DNA from: Flavobacteriales bacterium
GTDB lineage: Bacteria > Bacteroidota > Bacteroidia > DT-38
DNA: 15,981 nt
Reading direction: 5' to 3'
Assembly (NCBI GenBank): GCA_013214975.1
Contig: JABSPR010000276.1
Location: 1 to 15,981 of the forward strand
A program made the translations under genes and the position numbers. The notes below the pieces were generated by a model that saw only the letters and a program-made list of their open reading frames with translations, was not told the origin of the DNA and ran no database searches. This document shows, one piece after another, positions 8,150-13,927 of this stretch. Each line of letters starts with the position of its first letter. Within the stretch, counting starts at the first letter, position 1.

Positions 8150-9139
8150 ATGAAAATAGCTGTTGTAGGTGCCACTGGATTAGTAGGCGGACAAATGTTA
8201 AAAGTATTAGAGGAAAGAAACTTCCCAATTACTGAGTTATTATTAGTTGCTTCTGAGCGATCAGTTGGTAAGAAGATGACATATAGAGGTGAAGAATATA
8301 CCGTTATTGGTCTTCAAACTGCGGTGGATGCAAAAGCGGATATCGCAATATTCTCTGCTGGAGGTTCTACTTCAGAAGAATGGGCTCCTAAATTTGCTGA
8401 GGCTGGGACTACTGTTGTAGATAACTCAAGCGCGTGGAGAATGGATCCAACAAAAAAATTAATTGTTCCTGAGGTAAATGCTACTGAGCTTGCTAAAGAG
8501 GATAAAATTATTGCAAACCCAAACTGTTCTACAATTCAGTTGATAATGGCTTTAGCTCCTCTTCATAATAAATATGGTATTAAAAGAGCAATCATCTCTA
8601 CTTATCAGTCAATTACTGGAACTGGAGTTGCAGCAGTTCAGCAAATGGAAGATGAAAGAAATGGTATAGAAGGTGATAAAGTATATCCTTATCAAATCGA
8701 CAAAAATTGTTTAGCACAATGTGATGTATTTACGGATAACGGATACACGAAAGAGGAAATGAAGTTGACAAACGAAACAAAGAAGATTCTTGGTGATGAT
8801 ACAATCGCTGTAGCTGCTACTGCCGTTAGAGTTCCTGTTGTAGGTGGTCATTCAGAATCTGTAAATGTTGAGTTTAAAGAAGATTTCGATATTGACGAGG
8901 TTAGACAAATATTATCTGATTTTCCTGGCGTTATCGTTGAAGATGATACGGCTAATTTGGTTTACCCAATGCCAATTAACTCACACAACAGAGATGAGGT
9001 ATTTGTAGGTAGATTAAGAAGAGATTTTACAAACCCAAATACATTGAACATGTGGATCGTTGCAGATAACCTTAGAAAAGGTGCAGCTACTAACGCTGTT
9101 CAAATTGCAGAATACCTTAATGCAAATGGGTTGGCATAA
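8150..9139 (+). CDS. asd: Aspartate-semialdehyde dehydrogenase
   Basis: Makes aspartate semialdehyde from aspartyl phosphate with NADPH in the cytoplasm, the branch point to lysine/diaminopimelate, threonine and methionine. The 329-residue product opens MKIAVVGATGLVGGQM, an NADP-binding GxxGxxG motif at residues 7-13. The catalytic cysteine is Cys126 in NPNCSTIQ; the substrate and catalytic residues Arg227 and His234 lie in RVPVVGGHSE. SAGGSTS (69-75) and the YQSITGTG block (152-159) are also family-typical. I start at the ATG at 8150 because the frame upstream to 8093 adds 19 residues that precede the natural Rossmann start and overlap the divergent gene. Length and motifs are normal. It is transcribed alone, between a candidate -7 element and a strong terminator. 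Confidence 0.96.
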   Translation: MKIAVVGATGLVGGQMLKVLEERNFPITELLLVASERSVGKKMTYRGEEYTVIGLQTAVDAKADIAIFSAGGSTSEEWAPKFAEAGTTVVDNSSAWRMDPTKKLIVPEVNATELAKEDKIIANPNCSTIQLIMALAPLHNKYGIKRAIISTYQSITGTGVAAVQQMEDERNGIEGDKVYPYQIDKNCLAQCDVFTDNGYTKEEMKLTNETKKILGDDTIAVAATAVRVPVVGGHSESVNVEFKEDFDIDEVRQILSDFPGVIVEDDTANLVYPMPINSHNRDEVFVGRLRRDFTNPNTLNMWIVADNLRKGAATNAVQIAEYLNANGLA

Positions 9140-9162
9140 TTAAAACTTCTTGTAAAAGAGTT

Positions 9163-9196
9163 AAATCCTCGGCCTTTTGGGCGGGGATTTTTTTTT
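9163..9196 (+). terminator. Rho-independent terminator after asd
   Basis: AAATCCTCGGCC at 9163-9174 pairs with GGGCGGGGATTT at 9179-9190 around a TTTT loop, with one G-G mismatch and one G-T wobble; the 3' arm runs straight into a T tract ending at 9196. It starts 23 bases after the asd stop. On the other strand the hairpin is preserved but lacks a T tract, so it serves mainly asd, though it also lies just past the end of the convergent pseudouridine synthase gene. Confidence 0.85.
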
Positions 9197-9198
9197 GA

Positions 9199-10059
9199 TT
9201 AATCCTCTGGAAATATCTTTTGAAATCGTTCTGGAAGATCATCGATAAAGCTAACGGCATCCTTTGTAAAAGGATGAATAAAATTCAGTGAATAGGCATG
9301 GAGGTACATGCCTTTTCCATTTAATATTAGACCTTCCATTCCATAATCTTTATCTCCTAGAATTGAATTACCGATGGAAGAGAGGTGCTTACGTAGTTGG
9401 TGCCTTCTTCCCGTTTGAGGAAGAAGTTCTAAAAGGTTTAATTGATCGAATCGTTTGGATTGAACAGAATTTATGGTAGAGTACTTGGTAACAGCGGGTT
9501 TGTCGTCGACATCCAAAGCAATTTGTCCACTGGATTTTATAGTACCTATGGTAATAGCAAAATATGTTTTTTTAATAAGCTTGTCTTCGAATAATTTGTT
9601 CAGAGACCGTATACTACTTTTCGTTTTCCCTATCAATAATATCCCCGTAGTGGCATAATCTAATCGATGGACTGGTTGAGGTCTGGTAGCATCGGATAGA
9701 TTGCTCCGTTTGATATTTTGAGGTAATGCCTTGGCAATGGTTTTAAAGCTATTCCCACTTACGAGAATACCGGCTGGCTTGTGAATTACGGCTAAGTGTT
9801 CGTCTTCGTAGATTACTTTTAGTGGGAAGATGAGTTTTCGTTTCTGAGCTTCGTTTTCAGGAATAGAAAGCTTTATTGATTCTCCTCCTAATATAAAGGT
9901 TGCTGTGTTTGCCAGTTCATCATTAACTGTTATAAATTGTTTTTTGAGTGCCTTCTTTAGGGCAGACTTTGTTGGGACATATTCAAATATTCCGACCCCA
10001 TATTCTTGAATACGGATGGGAGAGTTTAACTTAGAAACTACGTGAATTTCGACCGCCAT
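9199..10059 (-). CDS. RluA-family RNA pseudouridine synthase
   Basis: Converts specific uridines in rRNA or tRNA to pseudouridine. In 286 residues, about 28-66 look like a small S4-type RNA-binding domain (KKALKKQFITVNDE). The catalytic core follows: EDEHLAVIHKPAGILV (85-100), HRLDYATTGILL (131-142) with the catalytic Asp134, and LLPQTGRRHQLRKHL (212-226) with the conserved GRxHQLR-type motif, then LGDKDYG (234-240). Which RNA site it modifies cannot be told from sequence; the family includes RluA, RluC, RluD and TruC types. It is probably transcribed on its own: 94 bases separate it from the upstream PrsW-like gene, and it faces asd across the terminator. Length is on the short side of the S4-containing members but complete. 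Confidence 0.88.
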   Translation of the reverse strand: MAVEIHVVSKLNSPIRIQEYGVGIFEYVPTKSALKKALKKQFITVNDELANTATFILGGESIKLSIPENEAQKRKLIFPLKVIYEDEHLAVIHKPAGILVSGNSFKTIAKALPQNIKRSNLSDATRPQPVHRLDYATTGILLIGKTKSSIRSLNKLFEDKLIKKTYFAITIGTIKSSGQIALDVDDKPAVTKYSTINSVQSKRFDQLNLLELLPQTGRRHQLRKHLSSIGNSILGDKDYGMEGLILNGKGMYLHAYSLNFIHPFTKDAVSFIDDLPERFQKIFPED

Positions 10060-10153
10060 TGGGCTTGTTCAATATTGAAAGTTAATGCTGAAGATATAAA
10101 AATGGCCCTGTTTTTTCAATAATCCTTTTCTGAATTGGATTCGGGCTAATGTG

Positions 10154-12136
10154 TTATTCATTTATAATATTTATTACTCCCCAATCAACGAAAGGGAATT
10201 GGGAAATGGGTAAGGGTTCTTTTCCAAGCGTTGTTTTGGAGTGAACTCGCCGGACATAGGTTACTACATCCTTATTATTGAAATCAAAATTGTTATCCTT
10301 TAGCTTGAGTAAAAAACGGATTGAAGGCTCCGTTGATAATTCGGTTTCGAATAAAAACCAATTTCTACTATTTCTGATAGCTACTCTTTTCACAATTTTT
10401 CCTGTACATGGTAAAATGGTTTTTAGTGAACTGTTTTCGTCAAGAATTGATAACGCGTATTCTTTGTCAAGAATATCGATAAGATTGTACACTTTTCGAT
10501 CCTTATTGATAAAAATTGAATCCCAACCTCCAGGAGATATATCTAATCTACTTATCTGATATGCTAAAAAGGGTATTATATACATTCCATTAATGGCCGC
10601 TTCCTTTAAAACATATATAGACGACGAGGGGCCATATACTATTGAATAAATAAAATATTCTATAAATAGAAATACACAAAACATACTTATTAGTGAAATA
10701 TTTAGGGTTTCAAGGTTTGCTTTCTTATGGTTTTCGTAGGCACCAGAATTGTTAAGTGCATTGTTCAGGGCTTTTATCCAAAATATTAATCCGGCAATTT
10801 CTGCAAGGACGCTAAGAAACAAGAAGGCCGATTGGTCATAAATAAGTCCAAAATCGTATATCCCATGGATGGTACAACCTAAAAGGAAAAAAGATAACGG
10901 CTCTAAATAACCTTGTTTTGTAGGCAGTTTAAATTTATAGAGGATTAAGCCATATACTGCTATTGAACTATATGTAATATGGCCAAGTACGCATATTATT
11001 GCGCGTGAACTTATTATTTCTAGACCATATTTTGAGAAATACATTATGTTTTCAAGAAAGGAAAAGGCAAGTGCAGAAGCAGTTGCAACAACCATGAAAT
11101 CGATTGGCTTGTTTAACCATTTGGGTTTAAAAATTAGTATGAGAATGATCGGAGAAATCTTGGTAAGTTCCTCGATAAATCCAATTCCGATTATTGAATA
11201 AATAAGATCACTTATAAATGAATTTGAAAAATGGAAACCGATTAAACTCTGCAGATCATAAATAACAATACAAGGTATAATAGCAATACTTGTGATGAAA
11301 AATGGAATGATAATCAAGGAAGTAGAAATGGTAACAAGTTTATTTAAATATCCAAGGTAGATGAGCCAGGTAAGCATAACCAATAAGGCACTACACAAAA
11401 TAATAATCGACGATCCTTTATAAATGTGTTTTGGGATCGATAAGAAATATGCGCCGTAATTTTTTTGAATTAAATGCAAATGTCTTTCCTCGGTAGGTGA
11501 GATGAAATTTATTAATTCTGAATTTTTTAAAAGAGAAGTAATACCGTCGTAGTTGTAATTGTGCCGATATAGACGATACAGGTTTCTTAATGTTTCTTGT
11601 GTGTATTGATTATTTTCGAGCTCTTTAAGAAAATAGTTTTCGGCTTGGCTATTATTTTTTTCATCCATTGCCATCATTCCTCTAAGTAAATTTTTACCTG
11701 GAAAATCTACCTTATTTATTGAATCAAGAAATAATTTGGTATCAACAGATCGATCTGTGTAGTAGTCCAGTACAGCTCTGCCAAAAAGACCATGGTTTCT
11801 ATAAATAAGATTTTTTGACTTACGCCAGGAAAGATCTTTTTCTATAGGAAATTTATTCTCACGTAATAAATTGAATTCCATATACTGACGATCTTTTCTA
11901 TCGGCGTCTATCCATTCTTTGATAAAGGCAAATTGACAAGGGCCATTGAGAGAATCTATGAATAATATTTCAGCATAGGATTGGCATGCCGTAACTCCTG
12001 AAAGATAGGCTTGAGTGAATTCAAATTTTTCTTTCGTGGAATTAAATTCCTTGTTTGGCACAAAGAAATGCGTAGCCAGAAACGGTAATAAGACTAGACA
12101 ACCAGTAAAAAGGTATAATTTAATTTTTCTTTTCAT
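10154..12136 (-). CDS. Large PrsW-type intramembrane metalloprotease
   Basis: A 660-residue membrane protein whose central part (about 240-460) has several hydrophobic helices and the three PrsW (glutamic-type CPBP superfamily) motifs: EELTK (EExxK) at 322-326, FSFLE (FxxxE) at 358-362 followed by Asn363, and HGIYD (HxxxD) at 424-428; His386 lies in another helix. PrsW in Bacillus cleaves an anti-sigma factor; the substrate here is unknown. It is far longer than usual family members. An N-terminal helix (about 5-25) anchors a roughly 210-residue soluble segment, helical and perhaps TPR-like at 150-205. After a further membrane pair (about 478-525) comes a soluble C-terminal domain of about 130 residues I do not recognise. 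The gene overlaps the upstream membrane-protein gene by 17 bases, suggesting coupled translation and a joint function. Confidence 0.75.
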   Translation of the reverse strand: MKRKIKLYLFTGCLVLLPFLATHFFVPNKEFNSTKEKFEFTQAYLSGVTACQSYAEILFIDSLNGPCQFAFIKEWIDADRKDRQYMEFNLLRENKFPIEKDLSWRKSKNLIYRNHGLFGRAVLDYYTDRSVDTKLFLDSINKVDFPGKNLLRGMMAMDEKNNSQAENYFLKELENNQYTQETLRNLYRLYRHNYNYDGITSLLKNSELINFISPTEERHLHLIQKNYGAYFLSIPKHIYKGSSIIILCSALLVMLTWLIYLGYLNKLVTISTSLIIIPFFITSIAIIPCIVIYDLQSLIGFHFSNSFISDLIYSIIGIGFIEELTKISPIILILIFKPKWLNKPIDFMVVATASALAFSFLENIMYFSKYGLEIISSRAIICVLGHITYSSIAVYGLILYKFKLPTKQGYLEPLSFFLLGCTIHGIYDFGLIYDQSAFLFLSVLAEIAGLIFWIKALNNALNNSGAYENHKKANLETLNISLISMFCVFLFIEYFIYSIVYGPSSSIYVLKEAAINGMYIIPFLAYQISRLDISPGGWDSIFINKDRKVYNLIDILDKEYALSILDENSSLKTILPCTGKIVKRVAIRNSRNWFLFETELSTEPSIRFLLKLKDNNFDFNNKDVVTYVRRVHSKTTLGKEPLPISQFPFVDWGVINIINE

Positions 12137-12755
12137 CGGAAGAAACGGGCCAATTTACATGATGCTCTCCTATTACTGGAATTCCAAATCCTCCTCTTCG
12201 AAAATCGTATGTCATTGATCCATTCTTTCCATTCATAACATGAAAATGGAATTTAACAGATCTTAAAAATGGATTATAACTAAACGTATTATTTTCAAGT
12301 AAATAGACTACTCTCCCTGTTCTACTAATTTCATATTTTGGATCAGTTCCAACTACTCCATATGTCTCATAATATTTTTTGTCAGAAACTAATAATAAAT
12401 TGAGCAGGAGTACAAGAAAAACCATAATACCACCTATACCTATCGTATTGAATATTATAAAAAATGGAATATTTAATTTGTTTGGTTCTTCAGCTACTTT
12501 ATTTATCGCGAAATATACTATCCCTGAGAAAGTTCCGAAAATCAGGAACATGTATAATATACCCCAGCTTGATATTAACATGGCGTTTGACAGCAGAAAG
12601 ATTGAGAATATAGAGAGCAAAAACCCAATTACCATAATGATTATTTGAATTTTTGCACTTCTTCCAAATTTGGCTTCATCTTTTCTTTTTGCTTTCGCTA
12701 TGCGTAATCTCTTTTTCTGAGCTTCGGTAAGTATTATTTTATTTGCCTGTTTCAT
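12120..12755 (-). CDS. Unrecognised three-helix membrane protein overlapping the PrsW-like gene
   Basis: I do not recognise this 211-residue protein. It begins with a strongly basic cytoplasmic-looking segment (residues 11-35, many Lys and Arg), then three hydrophobic helices at about 35-57, 62-83 and 97-123, and a soluble C-terminal part (125-211) with aromatic and beta-like character, including a His-rich stretch (KFHFHVMNG at 168-176, GEHHVNW at 196-202). By the positive-inside rule the N-terminus would be inside and the C-terminal domain outside. Its last 17 bases overlap the start of the PrsW-type protease gene in another frame, so the two are probably co-translated. It could be a partner or regulated substrate of that protease; this is inference from position only. 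No clear ribosome-binding site, but the leader is A-rich as is usual here. Confidence 0.7.
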   Translation of the reverse strand: MKQANKIILTEAQKKRLRIAKAKRKDEAKFGRSAKIQIIIMVIGFLLSIFSIFLLSNAMLISSWGILYMFLIFGTFSGIVYFAINKVAEEPNKLNIPFFIIFNTIGIGGIMVFLVLLLNLLLVSDKKYYETYGVVGTDPKYEISRTGRVVYLLENNTFSYNPFLRSVKFHFHVMNGKNGSMTYDFRRGGFGIPVIGEHHVNWPVSSDEKKN

Positions 12756-12781
12756 TTGGTTTATTGAAATTTGTTTGGTTT

Positions 12782-12804
12782 AAATACATGTAAAAAATGT
12801 ATTT
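12782..12804. repeat. Perfect inverted repeat upstream of the membrane-protein pair
   Basis: AAATACAT (12782-12789) and ATGTATTT (12797-12804) form an 8-bp perfect inverted repeat with a 7-base spacer, 27 bases upstream of the ATG at 12755. A second short palindrome, TAATCGATTA (12830-12839), lies nearby. The location between the lspA end and the next gene's start would suit an operator, but the arms are AT-rich and could arise by chance. There is no T tract to make it a terminator for lspA. Confidence 0.35.
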
Positions 12805-12863
12805 CGGTAAAAGTAGAAAGATAATAGACTAATCGATTAAGATTAAGGAATTTAGAAGCTTAC

Positions 12864-13517
12864 TTATTCCCTTATTATTTCTTCTTGAAGTACAGCTTCT
12901 TTTTCGGCCTTAGCATCTTCTTCTAAAGAAGCAAAGAACCGTTTTTGGAAAACGGTTATTAGTCCTACACCAATACTGATTGCAGCATCCGCTATGTTGA
13001 AGATAGGACCAAAGAAAGTAATGGTTTGATTACTCATTAAAGGTGACCAAGAAGGCATTTGGAAATTGAAGAAATTGAATGAGAGCATGTCTACCACTTT
13101 ACCTTCCAGTAGATCTCCATATCCTGGTCCATCTGGAAAAATTGATGCTATTTCGTGAAATGGGGTATTAAATATTACTCCATAGAATATACTATCTAAG
13201 ATATTCCCAACAGCGCCAGCAAAGATTAGTGCGACACTAATGAGTAAACCTTGGTGGGCGTTTTTCTTTACTAAGCTTTGCAGGTATAGGAAGATCATTG
13301 CGGCTGCAATAATTCTAAAGAGGCTAAGCGCAATTTTTCCATATTCCCAATCGAGCTCCATGCCGAAAGCCATACCTGGATTTTCTACAAAATAGAGTTT
13401 AAACCAAGTGCCGAACACAAAGATTTTTTCTCCTAAGAACATATTTGTCTTGATCCAAATTTTTAAAATCTGGTCTAGAGATAAAACAAGGAAAATTGTA
13501 ATTAATGCTTTTCTCAA
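12864..13517 (-). CDS. lspA: Lipoprotein signal peptidase (signal peptidase II)
   Basis: Cuts the signal peptide from lipid-modified prolipoproteins in the inner membrane. The 217-residue protein has four hydrophobic helices and the family motifs: DQ at 15-16 in helix 1, VENPGMAFG (44-52), GAVGNILD (101-108), VVDM (141-144) and FNIADAAI (173-180). The catalytic aspartate pair should be Asp143 and Asp177. Between GNILD and VVD there is a longer loop than in E. coli LspA, and a charged C-terminal tail (about 195-217) is added. The start codon is TTG at 13517-13515: the next Met is residue 26, which would remove helix 1, so TTG is the sensible choice. It follows the DksA-like gene by 12 bases in the ileS cluster and would process lipoproteins such as the CotH-like one in this window. 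Confidence 0.93.
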   Translation of the reverse strand: MRKALITIFLVLSLDQILKIWIKTNMFLGEKIFVFGTWFKLYFVENPGMAFGMELDWEYGKIALSLFRIIAAAMIFLYLQSLVKKNAHQGLLISVALIFAGAVGNILDSIFYGVIFNTPFHEIASIFPDGPGYGDLLEGKVVDMLSFNFFNFQMPSWSPLMSNQTITFFGPIFNIADAAISIGVGLITVFQKRFFASLEEDAKAEKEAVLQEEIIRE

Positions 13518-13529
13518 AAGTAGTGGCGA

Positions 13530-13916
13530 TTATTTTTGCCCCTTTTTTGCATCAATACTAAGAGTTGCATGAGGTACAATTCGAAGACGTTGTTTAGAAA
13601 TTAAGTTACCAGTAGCTCTACAGATGCCGTAAGTTTTGTTCTCAATTCTAATTAGAGCATTATTCAAATGATGAATAAACTTTTGCTGACGAGCAGCAAG
13701 TTGTGCAGTTTCTTCCTTAGACAAAACATCAGAACCTTCTTCCATCACCTTAAAAGTTCTAGAAGTATCATCTGTTCCATGATTATCTTTGCCTGACATG
13801 GTGTTTTTAAGCAATTCTAAATCGCTCATTGCCTCGGATAATTTATTTTCGATGATAGCTTTAAATTCAACTAAATCTGCATCGGTGTATCGGGTGATGT
13901 TTTTGCTTTCTGCCAT
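13530..13916 (-). CDS. DksA/TraR-family RNA polymerase-binding regulator with degenerate zinc site
   Basis: A 128-residue protein of the DksA/TraR family, which binds in the RNA polymerase secondary channel and tunes transcription, often with ppGpp. Residues about 12-95 are predicted to form the two-helix coiled coil, with an acidic, polar segment around the tip (43-62, GKDNHGTDD and MEEGSD). The C-terminal region YGICRATGNLI (96-106) followed by RLRIVPHAT (110-118) matches the family's zinc-finger domain, but only Cys99 remains of the normal four cysteines, so zinc is probably not bound in the classical way; Bacteroidota relatives commonly share this state. It sits between ileS (11-base gap) and lspA (12-base gap) and is probably cotranscribed. 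Whether it acts with ppGpp cannot be judged from sequence. Confidence 0.88.
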   Translation of the reverse strand: MAESKNITRYTDADLVEFKAIIENKLSEAMSDLELLKNTMSGKDNHGTDDTSRTFKVMEEGSDVLSKEETAQLAARQQKFIHHLNNALIRIENKTYGICRATGNLISKQRLRIVPHATLSIDAKKGQK

Positions 13917-13927
13917 TGTTCCGGTTT

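Noticed and set aside
10089..10119. Possible promoter for the pseudouridine synthase (TTG, 20 bases, TATCTTCA on the minus strand)
   Set aside because: The spacing is right but the -7 element has two mismatches to TAnnTTTG, including positions usually kept; too weak to list.
10115..10147. AATCC/GGATT hairpin after the PrsW-type gene as a terminator
   Set aside because: Only a five-base-pair stem with an 11-base loop, and no T tract follows on the minus strand.
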